Shown here one piece after another: positions 41,205-49,349 of a stretch of 64,000 bases of DNA. Position 1 is the first letter of the stretch. Every line of letters starts with the position of its first letter. The stretch comes from Anaerolineales bacterium (lineage in GTDB: Bacteria; Chloroflexota; Anaerolineae; Anaerolineales; UBA11579): assembly GCA_026129255.1 (NCBI GenBank), contig JAHCIJ010000003.1, positions 124,001 to 188,000 of the forward strand, read 5' to 3'. Under the pieces are notes generated by a model. That model was not told where the DNA came from. It saw only the letters and a program-made list of their open reading frames with translations, and did not search any database. The translations under genes and the position numbers were made by a program.

Positions 41205-41840
41205 CTATTCAAGGGGCAGCTGGGTTTGCCGCGGCGCAGAGTCCAATGCCTGGCGGATCTGTTGCTCAACCTGGTCTTGAGCGGCCGGGCTGCTGACAAT
41301 ATCGAGTTCGTCAGTCGGGATACGCAGAACAGGAACGCCCTTGAAGTAGTCGTCAAAAAAGCCGTCATAGGCGACGTTGAGCGTGTCAATATAGGCGCGC
41401 TCCATCTGGCGCTCGTAGGTGCGGTCTCGGCGGGCGATACGCTGCATGAGCACATCGGTTGAAGCCTGCAAATACACGATGAGTTCAGGCAGCTGGATCT
41501 TCTCAGCCAGTGCATCGTGCACGTTGTAGTACATCTCCAGCTCGTCCCCCACCAGGTTGATGCGCGCAAACAGCGCGTCTTTGGCAAAGGTGTAATCAGT
41601 GATCAGGTTCTTGCCCTGGGCCAAAATATCCGGCGCAAAGCGGTTTTGCTGGTGATAACGACTGAGCAGAAAGAATATCTGAGTTTGGAAGGCATAGCGC
41701 GCCCGGTCCGCATAAAAGTCTGACAAGAAGGGATTCTCATCAAAAACTTCGAGACGCAGCTCGGCATCAAAACGTTGTTGGAGTAGGCGCGCCAGCGTGG
41801 TCTTGCCCACACCGATCACGCCCTCAATGGCAATATACAT
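41205..41840 (-). CDS. Deoxynucleoside kinase
   Basis: 211 residues. P-loop GVIGVGKTT (residues 7-15), EVFDENPFLSDFY, the ..FQTQIFFLLSRYHQ helix and ITDYTFAKDALFA (DRS-like site), and a lid with RIARRDRTYERQ. It phosphorylates deoxynucleosides in salvage. ATG 41840 is chosen over 41879 because MYIAIEGVIG is the family start. A second family member is at 62017-62694, as in bacteria with paired dAK/dGK enzymes; specificity is not assigned. Confidence 0.92.
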   Translation of the reverse strand: MYIAIEGVIGVGKTTLARLLQQRFDAELRLEVFDENPFLSDFYADRARYAFQTQIFFLLSRYHQQNRFAPDILAQGKNLITDYTFAKDALFARINLVGDELEMYYNVHDALAEKIQLPELIVYLQASTDVLMQRIARRDRTYERQMERAYIDTLNVAYDGFFDDYFKGVPVLRIPTDELDIVSSPAAQDQVEQQIRQALDSAPRQTQLPLE

Positions 41841-41983
41841 GACGCCAGTTTTTATACCAGTGTGGGTATGGCTTATCAAGCAAATGGGGGTGTTTGCAGC
41901 TTAATAATTTGCTTGCCTGCCCTGCCGTGCAGAAATGTGGAGCTTGCTCTATATTTTAAAGTGGAGATAGAAGGACACTACCT

Positions 41984-42844
41984 ATGAAAAGAACTTTGCC
42001 CTTACTGGCTTCTTTGAGCTTGTTGTTAAGCGCATGTGCGTTGCCGTTTGTGCCAACGCCCACGGCGACCGCCACCGCAACCCTGGAGCCGACGGCGAGC
42101 TTTACGCCCTCGCCCACGGTGACCGAGACGCCATTGCCCACAAACACCTCTGAGCCTACCGAGCCGGCGCCGCCAACAGAGACGCCCATCCCATCAGAGA
42201 CGCCAACACCGACCGCCACACCCACACCGCTGCCGTTTGATGCACGCGCCGAATACGGCAACACCCCCACGCTGTATGACAGCATGGACAATGACCGCAA
42301 CTGGGCGGATTCGACCGGCCTACCCAACGACAACCTGTTGCGCCTGGCGCTGGGCGGCGGTCACCTGCACGTAACCGGCAAGCAGCCTGGCTTTGACACC
42401 TGGTGGTTCACCGCTCCCACGCCCAACAACCTGTTCTTGCAGATGACGGTGAAAACTGACAACTGCAGCGGCAAACAAGCGTACGGCTTCATTGTGCGCG
42501 GGCCACAGAGCAGCGGCGGTGCTGGAGCACGCGGCTACATCTTCGCCTTCGCCTGCGATGGCACCTACCGGCTGGATCGCCTCGAGACCACCTCGCCGTA
42601 TGTCAAGACCGAGCTGGTCGGCTGGACCGAGAGCGACTTCATCCGCCGCGGCAGCCAGGAGACCAACGTGATCGGCATCCGCTTGATCGGCGATGTGATC
42701 ACGCTGTACGCCAACGAATTCAAGATTGACGAGATCGAGGATGGACACTTCTCTGGCGGGCGCTTTGGCCTGTATGTGAACGGCGGCGCCCCAGGAGACT
42801 ACACCTATCGCATTGACGACCTGTGGTATTGGCGGCTTGACTAG
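41984..42844 (+). CDS. Lipoprotein with Thr/Pro-rich linker and laminin-G-like domain
   Basis: 286 residues. Signal MKRTLPLLASLSLLLSAC with lipobox LSAC, then about 65 residues rich in Thr, Pro and Glu as a wall-spanning stalk. The C-terminal domain (YDSMDNDRNWADSTGL...DTWWFTAPTPNNLFLQMTVKTDNCSGKQAYGFIVRG...GRFGLYVNGGAPGDYTYRIDDLWYW) looks like a concanavalin/laminin-G beta-sandwich as in DUF1080 proteins. It may bind carbohydrate outside the cell. Monocistronic. Confidence 0.8.
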   Translation: MKRTLPLLASLSLLLSACALPFVPTPTATATATLEPTASFTPSPTVTETPLPTNTSEPTEPAPPTETPIPSETPTPTATPTPLPFDARAEYGNTPTLYDSMDNDRNWADSTGLPNDNLLRLALGGGHLHVTGKQPGFDTWWFTAPTPNNLFLQMTVKTDNCSGKQAYGFIVRGPQSSGGAGARGYIFAFACDGTYRLDRLETTSPYVKTELVGWTESDFIRRGSQETNVIGIRLIGDVITLYANEFKIDEIEDGHFSGGRFGLYVNGGAPGDYTYRIDDLWYWRLD

Positions 42845-42865
42845 TGCGCCGAAAAGCACGGCGCG

Positions 42866-42902
42866 GGAGTTTTACTCGTCAAGCCGAGTAGGCGCAAACT
42901 CC
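42866..42902. repeat. Type E nested hairpin
   Basis: Outer stem GGAGTTT/AAACTCC and inner TACTCG/CGAGTA. The same design as at 10964-11000 and 47941-47978. Confidence 0.65.
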
Positions 42903-42920
42903 ACGCTGAGCTCTAAGAAC

Positions 42921-42952
42921 AAAAAGGCCGGTGCAATGCACCGGCCTTTTTT
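42921..42952. terminator. Bidirectional terminator
   Basis: AAAAGGCCGGTGC/GCACCGGCCTTTT with A and T tracts, between the convergent lipoprotein and pepF genes. Confidence 0.93.
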
Positions 42953-42989
42953 AGATACGGGGTTGTGCGCGCGGGCTTGCCTGCGCCGG

Positions 42990-44759
42990 TTACGCCAGCT
43001 TCTCGAGCTCGTCCACCATGTTGGCTACGACATCGTAGCCGCCCTGCCAGAAGGCTGGGTCTTTGATATCCACGCCGGCGTTCTTGAGGATGTTCTCGGG
43101 GGAGTCAGAGCCGCCTGCAGAGAGCAGCTGGATGTAGCGCGGCTTGAACGAGTCGCCCTCGGCTTTGTATTGCTGGTAGAGAGAGAAAACGAGCAACTGG
43201 CCGAAGGAGTAGGCGTAGACGTAGAACGGGTAGTAGAAGATGTGCGGGATGGAGACCCACTCATACTTGAACTCATCCGGGATGGTCATAGAGTCGCCGA
43301 ACTGGTTGTTCAAGTTGGCCATGTAGGCAGTAGAAAGCTCATCCACGCTGGCGCCCTTGCTGACCATCTCGTGGGCTTGGCGCTCAAAGAGGGCGAAGCC
43401 GACCTGGCGCATGATGGTGGCATACGCATCATCCACCTGGCCGAAGAGGATGTCTCGGCGAACGGCCGGGTCAGTTTCCTCTTCCAGCAGGCGCTCAATG
43501 AGCAGCATCTCGCCGAAGGTAGAGGCGGTCTCAGCAAGTGGCAGCGAGGAGTGGAAGTTGAAGACGTTGTGCTTGTCTGCCAGCACGGCGTGTACGGCGT
43601 GGCCAAACTCATGGGCCAGGGTGGATACATCACGTGCGGCGCCAGTGTAGTTGATCAGCACGTAGGGCAGCAGCGCCGGGTCAGCCGAGGAGCAGAAAGC
43701 ACCGCCGCGCTTGCCCTTGCGGACTTCGCTATCCACATGGCCGGCGTCAAAGATGCGGCGGGAAATATCGGCCAGCTGGGGGTCAAAGCTACCAAAGGAT
43801 TCCAAGGTAAGGGCAACGGCCTTATCGTAGGAATATTCCTTGGTGGACTTGGCCACCGGGGCATAGATGTCGTAGCGGCGCAGCTTGTCTACACCGAGGG
43901 CTTTGGCCTTCATGCGGAAGAAGCGCTGGAAGACGCGTGTATTCTCCTCTGAGACGCCAAGCAGGGTGTCGACCACTTCGTCTGAAATGTCGTTGCCCAA
44001 GTTGCGTACAGAGATGGCGCTCTTGAACTTACGCAGGTCGAGATTCTCAGACTTCCAGTCACGCGTGACGGTTTGGTACATCTGGCCCAGAATCGGTGCA
44101 TCGTCGCCATAGACGCGATAGAGCTCCTGATAGGCATCACGGCGGTGATCTGGGTTGGGGCTGTAGGCCAGCTTCATCAGCTCGCCGCGGGTGAGCTCCT
44201 GGGTCTCGCCATCCACGTCGACTTTGAAGACGTAGCGATCCGTAATGGCGGAGTACAAAGCCTGCATGGCCTTGGCGCCAGTGACGTCTTTAAGGTTGAC
44301 GATCTTCTCTTCGGCTTCGGTGAGGGTGTAGGGCTTGAAGTTGCGGATCTGGCGCAGCCAGTAGTCAAAGTCTGGCCCAGCAGCAGCTTGTAGTTTGCTG
44401 GCGACGGCATCGTCAAGCGCCTTCCACCAGATGCTGAAGAAGAGGGTCTTGTTGCTGAGCTCAGCCATAAGCTGGTCTACGCGCGCCTGGAAGCTTTGCG
44501 CCTCCTGGTTCTGCGTATCCTCGCTGAACCACAGACCGGCGAACTGGTCGATGCGGGCGGCCAGGCGGGTGTTCTGCTCCATCTGGGTGACGATGGCTTT
44601 GAAGTCGGCGTCACTGATCGTGTCGCTGAGTTTTTCACGCTGCTTTTCAAAGACGGCAACGTTGCTCTCGAGCTTTTTGATGGCGGCTTTCATCTCGGAG
44701 CTGTCGGCGCCGGGGAAGAGGTCTTTGAGGGACCAGCGGCTGAGGGTGTATTCGGTCAT
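42990..44759 (-). CDS. pepF: M3-family oligoendopeptidase (PepF type)
   Basis: 589-residue zinc metallopeptidase that trims short peptides in the cytoplasm. LAHEFGHAVH is the HExxH zinc site and the downstream LAETASTFGE supplies the third ligand. An N-terminal helical region (W.LKDLFPG......IDQFAGLWFSEDTQNQEAQSFQARVDQLMAEL) is typical of the PepF group. ATG 44759 gives MTEYTLSRWSLKDL; the extension to 44783 is not needed. Full length. Confidence 0.95.
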   Translation of the reverse strand: MTEYTLSRWSLKDLFPGADSSEMKAAIKKLESNVAVFEKQREKLSDTISDADFKAIVTQMEQNTRLAARIDQFAGLWFSEDTQNQEAQSFQARVDQLMAELSNKTLFFSIWWKALDDAVASKLQAAAGPDFDYWLRQIRNFKPYTLTEAEEKIVNLKDVTGAKAMQALYSAITDRYVFKVDVDGETQELTRGELMKLAYSPNPDHRRDAYQELYRVYGDDAPILGQMYQTVTRDWKSENLDLRKFKSAISVRNLGNDISDEVVDTLLGVSEENTRVFQRFFRMKAKALGVDKLRRYDIYAPVAKSTKEYSYDKAVALTLESFGSFDPQLADISRRIFDAGHVDSEVRKGKRGGAFCSSADPALLPYVLINYTGAARDVSTLAHEFGHAVHAVLADKHNVFNFHSSLPLAETASTFGEMLLIERLLEEETDPAVRRDILFGQVDDAYATIMRQVGFALFERQAHEMVSKGASVDELSTAYMANLNNQFGDSMTIPDEFKYEWVSIPHIFYYPFYVYAYSFGQLLVFSLYQQYKAEGDSFKPRYIQLLSAGGSDSPENILKNAGVDIKDPAFWQGGYDVVANMVDELEKLA

Positions 44760-44787
44760 GGTGGCGTACCTTTCTAGGGTCAAAAAT

Positions 44788-44942
44788 TACCACAGATAAA
44801 CGCAGATGGACACAGATAAAAACTCAAATCAGATTGCCTCGTCGGCCAGGGCTCGCCAAAAAGCAGGCTCGCCTGGCCTCCTCGCAATGACAACAAGGCG
44901 GGCTGCACCGCAAGTGGCGCGGGAGATTGCTTCGCAATCTCC
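44788..44942. repeat. Repeat cluster between pepF and the methyltransferase gene
   Basis: ACCACAGATAAACGCAGATG and GACACAGAT (type F, also at 50011-50030) are followed by a type A repeat (44831-44891) with inner stem GCCAGGGCTCGCC/GGCTCGCCTGGC. A perfect GGAGATTGC-TTC-GCAATCTCC hairpin (44922-44942) sits just beyond the methyltransferase stop and may act as its 3' end structure. Confidence 0.75.
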
Positions 44943-44944
44943 AT

Positions 44945-46030
44945 TTACTTGGCTTTGCTCTCCTCTCGCAACAGCTGGCGGAGGTGGTCGATGGGGCGGC
45001 GCTGGCTGGTATGCGGGTCGACGTAGTACCAGTGCTGCCAGCCGTTGGCGGGGCCATCCAGCGCGTCTTTGGCGAGCTGGTGGATGGAGCCGCGGCGGCC
45101 GTTGTACTTGAGCGAGCCGTCGGCGAGGATGCGGGCGCTCTCGCGGCCCTTCTCGCCTAAGTAGAGGCGCTGGCCAGCCTCGAGCAGGCCGGCTTCCAGC
45201 AGGTTGCCGAAGGGCACGCGTGGCTCGCGGCGGGGCTCGTGGGGTTCAAAGAGGGCTTCTTCGTAGGCCACGGGTTCGATCTGGCCGAGGCGGCGGCGGG
45301 CGAGGCGCACATAGGCGGCATCTCGCTCAATGCCGAGCCAGTTGCGGTGCAGGCGCTTGGCGACGGCGCCGGTGGTGCCGGAGCCAAAAAAGGGGTCAAG
45401 CACCAGGTCGCCGGGGTTGGTGCTGGCGAGCAGCACACGGTAGAGCAATGATTCCGGCTTCTGGGTCGGGTGCGCACTCTCGCCATCGGCACGCAAGCGC
45501 TCTCCCCCGGAGGCGATGGGCAGCAGCCAATCGCTGCGCATCTGCTTGTCTTCGTTGAGCGATTTCATGGCATGGTAGTTGAAAGTGTAGGGCGCACCCT
45601 GCTCCTTCTGCGCCCAAAGTAGGGTTTCGTGGGCGTTGGTGAAGCGCGTGCCGCGGAAATTGGGCGTGGGGTTGGCTTTGACCCACACGATGGAATTGAG
45701 CAGCCAATAGCCGAGGTCTTGCAGGATGCTGCCGACGCGATGGATGTTGTGATAGCTGCCGATGACCCATAGGGTGCCACTTGGCTTAAGAACGCGTCGG
45801 CAGCCAGCCAACCAGGCACGCGTGAATTCGTCGTAGGCGGCGAAGTCATCGAAGCGATCCCAGTCCTCCTGCACGCCGCGCACTTTGGTGTTGTTGGGGC
45901 GGCGCAGCTCACCGCCGAGCTGCAGGTTGTAGGGGGGATCAGCGAATACGAGGTCTACCGAGTTGGCGGGGAGCTTGGCGAGCTCATCCCGACAATCGCC
46001 GTGGAGGATGGTGTTGTGAGGCAAAGACAT
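44945..46030 (-). CDS. Beta-class adenine-type DNA methyltransferase with C-terminal RAMA-like domain
   Basis: 361 residues. Motif IV DPPY (31-34) precedes motif I FGSGTTGAVA, the beta-class order shared with CcrM and HinfI methylases. HPTQKPE and the C-terminal GRESARILADGSLKYNGRRGSIHQLAK..GWQHWYYV match the RAMA domain found in CcrM-like enzymes. N6-adenine methylation, perhaps of GANTC, is likely by family but not proven. No restriction gene is adjacent, so it appears to be an orphan methylase. ATG 46030 is chosen; a hairpin overlaps its upstream region. It lies 2 kb left of the putative origin. Confidence 0.9.
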   Translation of the reverse strand: MSLPHNTILHGDCRDELAKLPANSVDLVFADPPYNLQLGGELRRPNNTKVRGVQEDWDRFDDFAAYDEFTRAWLAGCRRVLKPSGTLWVIGSYHNIHRVGSILQDLGYWLLNSIVWVKANPTPNFRGTRFTNAHETLLWAQKEQGAPYTFNYHAMKSLNEDKQMRSDWLLPIASGGERLRADGESAHPTQKPESLLYRVLLASTNPGDLVLDPFFGSGTTGAVAKRLHRNWLGIERDAAYVRLARRRLGQIEPVAYEEALFEPHEPRREPRVPFGNLLEAGLLEAGQRLYLGEKGRESARILADGSLKYNGRRGSIHQLAKDALDGPANGWQHWYYVDPHTSQRRPIDHLRQLLREESKAK

Positions 46031-46056
46031 CGGCCCCATTATGGATAATGGGGCCG
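46031..46056. promoter_or_regulatory. Perfect hairpin directly upstream of the methyltransferase start
   Basis: CGGCCCCATTAT/ATAATGGGGCCG with a two-base centre, touching ATG 46030. There is no T tract. In RNA it would sequester the ribosome-binding region, and in DNA it is a 26-base palindrome, so it is a candidate regulatory site. Confidence 0.55.
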
Positions 46057-46094
46057 ATTTGTGCTGAGAATGTGGATGTTTAGTTGCAGGGGAT

Positions 46095-46742
46095 TTAATC
46101 GATTTCACCCTCAAATATCCAAGGGCCATACACAGTCTCGACAAAGGCGTCATAAATTAGCCGATTGGCCTCGTCGTCAGATAGTGCTTCAGGCTTGGTC
46201 TCGATACGATAGCCCTCCATGCCGCCGTTATCCAAAGCCTGTGAGTAGCATGAAATTGTGATGCCTGTATTGGCAGCATTGAGCTTCGCCTGAGCGCCGT
46301 CGCAATCATGCGTAGCGAAACTGGTCTGCAAGAATGGAATGACGATGCGGAATTTGTTTATCGTTTCGTTTCCTAAAGGGAACCGGACAAAGTCACAGCG
46401 AACCGCGGATTCAATATCGGTCTCGGGAACCAGCAAGCCTATTTCAAACACACGCGAACTCTGTGTGTTGTACTCCAACACAGTCTGGTCTCCAATTAGC
46501 CAGTCGAGTCCGATTATGGGACGTTCAAAGCAAACATCCGCAACAAAATACATTTGCTCCACGCGGAAGTTGCTTGCCGTAACAGTGATGCCGTTTGCTT
46601 CTGCTTGGAAGCTGGTTGTAGCGACGGCGCTGCGGTTACCTTCAATCTCTTGTGCGTTTTGTGGAACACTGTCAATTGGGGCAGCCTGGCTGTTGCAGGC
46701 CGCTAATATAAGTAGCCCTGCTGCAAACGAGAGTTTGGACAA
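46095..46742 (-). CDS. Putative lipoprotein, unknown function
   Basis: 215 residues. The start is taken as TTG 46742, which has GGAGG at ideal distance and gives a clean signal (SKLSFAAGLLILAAC, lipobox LAAC). The upstream ATG at 46784 would bury that signal behind 14 extra residues. The mature part is beta-rich (NGITVTASNFRVEQMYFVADVCFERP...DWLIGDQTVLEYN) and has several Cys. No family recognised. Less GC-rich than its neighbours. Confidence 0.75.
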   Translation of the reverse strand: MSKLSFAAGLLILAACNSQAAPIDSVPQNAQEIEGNRSAVATTSFQAEANGITVTASNFRVEQMYFVADVCFERPIIGLDWLIGDQTVLEYNTQSSRVFEIGLLVPETDIESAVRCDFVRFPLGNETINKFRIVIPFLQTSFATHDCDGAQAKLNAANTGITISCYSQALDNGGMEGYRIETKPEALSDDEANRLIYDAFVETVYGPWIFEGEID

Positions 46743-46826
46743 GTTGCACCTCCGACCATTTGGTAGTTGGATGCTACCCTCCAAGAAGCGGATGTGCCTA
46801 TGCGCTGTGTTTTCTAATCTTCCCCA

Positions 46827-47885
46827 TTACACATTAAATCGCACATTGATGATGTCCCCGTCCTGCATGGGATACTCCTTGCCCTCCAGGCGCAGGCGGC
46901 CTTTATCGCGCGCCTGGGGCATGCCTCCCAGATCGAGCAGCTCGTCACCGGAGACAATCTCGGCGCGGATGAAGCCGCGGGCGATGTCGGAGTGGATGGC
47001 GCCGGCGGCCTCCAAGGCGCTGGCGTGCTTGCGCAGCATCCAGGCGTGCGCTTCCGGCTCGCCGACGGTGTAGAAGGTCTGCGTATCCATCAGGTCGTAG
47101 GCGGCACGGATGACGCGCAGAGAGCCGGGCTCTTGCAAGCCGTACTCCTCCAGGAACATGGCTTGCTCGCCCGCGGGCAGCTGAGCCAGCTCCATTTCAA
47201 GCTTGCCTTGCAAAGCGAGCACAGGGAGCGGGGTATCGAAGCTGGGCGCAGGCTGGCCCTCACCGAGGTTGGCGACGACCAGGATGGGCTTGAGGGTCAG
47301 CAGGCCGATGCCGGCGCTGGCGGCGATCTCGTCATCGGTCAGGCCAGCGGTGCGCAGAGGTTTGTTGTCTGAGAGTACGGCGTGCAATTTTTGGAAGTGG
47401 GTCAGCTGGCGATCGAGAGCGGCGATGTCGCGGCCGCCTTTGCCGCGCTCCTCGGTGAGCTTTTGCAGCTTGCGCTCGACGATGATCAGATCATTGAGCA
47501 GCAGCTCATCGGAGATGGCGCCCAGATCACGGGCAGCGTCAACGGTGAGCGAGGGATGTGCCACACTGTCGTCCTCAAAAGCACGCACGACCACCAGCAG
47601 GCCGTCCATGCCGCTGAGGGCGTTTAGCAACTGGCCGCTGAGGCCCTGGCTGGCTTCGCCGGAGCCCATGCCAGCCACATCGGCAAAGGAGATCTGCGCG
47701 TGCACGATCTTCTTGGAAGTGAAGAGCGCTGCCAGCTTGAGCAAACGCTCGTCCGGCACATCCACCACGGCGGTGGTGGTCTCAATGCGGCCGGCGCTCA
47801 TGGAGAGCGGGCGGTTGCTGCGGGTGAGGGCGTTGAAGATGGTGGTCTTGCCGGATTGCGGCAGCCCGATGATACCTAGTTTCAT
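46827..47885 (-). CDS. ychF: Redox-regulated GTPase/ATPase YchF
   Basis: 352 residues of the Obg-related YchF/OLA1 family. P-loop GLPQSGKTT (7-15), FADVAGMGSGEASQGLSGQLLNAL (switch II with DVAG), the helical insert, and the C-terminal TGS domain (IHSDIARGFIRAEIV..RDKGRLRLEGKEYPMQDGDIINVRFNV). It binds ribosomes and hydrolyses ATP. The leader upstream contains a type E hairpin. Starts at ATG 47885. Confidence 0.94.
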   Translation of the reverse strand: MKLGIIGLPQSGKTTIFNALTRSNRPLSMSAGRIETTTAVVDVPDERLLKLAALFTSKKIVHAQISFADVAGMGSGEASQGLSGQLLNALSGMDGLLVVVRAFEDDSVAHPSLTVDAARDLGAISDELLLNDLIIVERKLQKLTEERGKGGRDIAALDRQLTHFQKLHAVLSDNKPLRTAGLTDDEIAASAGIGLLTLKPILVVANLGEGQPAPSFDTPLPVLALQGKLEMELAQLPAGEQAMFLEEYGLQEPGSLRVIRAAYDLMDTQTFYTVGEPEAHAWMLRKHASALEAAGAIHSDIARGFIRAEIVSGDELLDLGGMPQARDKGRLRLEGKEYPMQDGDIINVRFNV

Positions 47886-47940
47886 ACGTTGTATAAGTCC
47901 TTATAGTTTTTGGCTGCGCTATAAAACCCGTACACCTTCG

Positions 47941-47978
47941 GGAGTAGTTACCGAGCTGACGCTCGGTCACGCTACTCC
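47941..47978. repeat. Type E nested hairpin upstream of ychF
   Basis: Outer GGAGTAG/CTACTCC and inner ACCGAG/CTCGGT around a six-base loop; third member of the family at 10964 and 42866. Confidence 0.65.
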
Positions 47979-48013
47979 GCGCTTTAGCTGTACATAGGAA
48001 TTCTTGCCTAGCG

Positions 48014-48043
48014 TTGACCTTCGTTCGTGTCGTGGATTATACT
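48014..48043 (+). promoter_or_regulatory. tRNA-Leu promoter
   Basis: TTGACC (48014-48019), an 18-base spacer and TATACT (48038-48043); the tRNA begins 18 bases after the -10. Confidence 0.75.
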
Positions 48044-48061
48044 TTCACGCTCAATGCAATA

Positions 48062-48143
48062 GCCGAAGTGGCGGAACTGGCAGACGCGCGCGACTCAAAA
48101 TCGCGTTCCCTTGGGAGTGTGGGTTCGATTCCCACCTTCGGCA
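48062..48143 (+). tRNA. tRNA-Leu(CAA)
   Basis: Class II tRNA with acceptor stem GCCGAAG/CTTCGGC, anticodon stem CGCGA/TCGCG around loop CTCAAAA (anticodon CAA, reads UUG), a long variable arm (TCCC-TT-GGGA) and the T arm GTGGG-TTCGATT-CCCAC. CCA is not encoded. A terminator follows at 48150. Confidence 0.96.
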
Positions 48144-48149
48144 CAACCT

Positions 48150-48176
48150 AAAACGCCCCTTTTGCAGGGGCGTTTT
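48150..48176 (+). terminator. Terminator after tRNA-Leu
   Basis: AAAACGCCCCT/AGGGGCGTTTT, loop TTTGC minus closing pairs, followed by a short T run. Confidence 0.88.
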
Positions 48177-48199
48177 GCGTTCTCTCTGCAGCTTCTTTT

Positions 48200-48600
48200 T
48201 GTGTATAAGTCGCCCTGTTTCTGTGGACAAGTGCGTGGATTTGTGGATAGCAACCCGTGCCTATCCTGTGGGCATCCCAAGCGGCTACTCGCTAGTTATC
48301 TACGTCTGTTTCCTGGTAACTCTGTGGGGGTATTGGGTATAAGGCGGATAACAACGCTGTCTGCGAAACGACGCTGGGTACTCCGCATCCCGTACAGCGT
48401 CCCTGTGTGTGTAACGAGCACCCCAAAAAGCGGCGCATACAGGGAACATTAGCCAGAAGGAGAGCTATACAGGGGGGAAACAACTCACAAGGGCTACCTA
48501 TCCACAAATCCACAGCCCCTAGTATTAAGACTAAATAGACAGATACAAGAACTAAAAAGGAGGTTAGGGTTTAAAAGAATTAGAGACTTTTTATTGCCTA
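48200..48600. other. oriC: Putative chromosomal replication origin (oriC)
   Basis: A gene-free 430-base region with DnaA-box-like 9-mers. One mismatch from TTATCCACA: 48200-48208 (TTATACACA on the minus strand), 48222-48230 (TTGTCCACA, minus), 48242-48250 (CTATCCACA, minus) and 48498-48506 (CTATCCACA, plus). Two mismatches: 48334-48342, 48343-48351, 48406-48414 and 48506-48514. After the last pair comes CCCC, then TAG TAT TAA (48520-48528), like the box, GC block and DnaA-trio order of origin unwinding regions, then an AT-rich stretch to 48600. Genes diverge from here, and dnaN and parS-like sites are within 11 kb on either side. dnaA is absent. Confidence 0.75.
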
Positions 48601-48608
48601 GGAGATGA

Positions 48609-49292
48609 ATGACCACAACCTATATCTGGTATGGACATGCCACGTGCGCTTTTGTGATCAACGGACTGCATGTGGTTGTTGACCCCTTCTTTAGGGAAAA
48701 TGCTCAAGCCTCTATCGCCATGGACGATGTTCCGGCGGACTATATCTTGGTGAGTCACGGCCATTGGGACCACTCTGGGGACGTGGAACCTATTGCCCAG
48801 CGCACTGGTGCCATGATCATTGCCAATGACGAGATCGCGCGCTATTACGCCGCCAAGGGATACAAGACCCACGGGCAGCACATTGGCGGCGGCTTCACGC
48901 ACCCATTTGGGTATCTGAAGCTAACGCATGCGGCCCACGGCTCCGGTTTCCCGGATGGCTTCCCCGGGGGCACGGCCAGCGGCTTCCTGCTGACCACTCC
49001 GGAGGGCAAGAAGGTCTACCTGGCCTGCGACACCGGCCTGTTCGGGGATATGGCACTGATCGGCGATGAGGGCGTGGACTTTGCCGCGTTGCCGATCGGT
49101 GACAACTTCACTATGGGACCAGACGATGCGCTCAAGGCGGTCAAGCTGCTGCGCCCCAAGCGGGTCATGCCGTATCACTATTCGACGTGGGACGTGATCA
49201 AGCAGGATGAAGTGGCCTGGGCCGAGCGTGCTCGCAAGGAGACCGATGCCGAAGTGCTGGTGCTGCAGCCCGGCGACACGCTGGAGATATAG
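48609..49292 (+). CDS. Metal-dependent hydrolase, UPF0173 (metallo-beta-lactamase fold)
   Basis: 227 residues. The zinc site HGHWDHSGD (about residues 50-58) and the fold markers GHATCAFVINGLHVVVDPFF at the start, YLACDTGLFGDMALIG and MPYHYSTWDVI near the end match the UPF0173 group. Substrate unknown. TAGGAG precedes the start; an ATG at 48605 is out of frame. First plus-strand gene to the right of the putative origin. Confidence 0.93.
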   Translation: MTTTYIWYGHATCAFVINGLHVVVDPFFRENAQASIAMDDVPADYILVSHGHWDHSGDVEPIAQRTGAMIIANDEIARYYAAKGYKTHGQHIGGGFTHPFGYLKLTHAAHGSGFPDGFPGGTASGFLLTTPEGKKVYLACDTGLFGDMALIGDEGVDFAALPIGDNFTMGPDDALKAVKLLRPKRVMPYHYSTWDVIKQDEVAWAERARKETDAEVLVLQPGDTLEI

Positions 49293-49349
49293 CCGCGAGA
49301 TTTAACCTGCGCTCATTGCGCAACAAGAGCCCAGGCGTATACTGAGACC

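Noticed and set aside
44945-46030. Restriction-modification system
   Set aside because: No restriction endonuclease lies beside the methylase; flanking genes are a peptidase and a lipoprotein.
48150-48608. Possible small coding frames in the putative origin (for example a frame of about 113 codons over the tRNA)
   Set aside because: They overlap the tRNA and its terminator, have no ribosome sites, and the DnaA-box pattern explains the region better.
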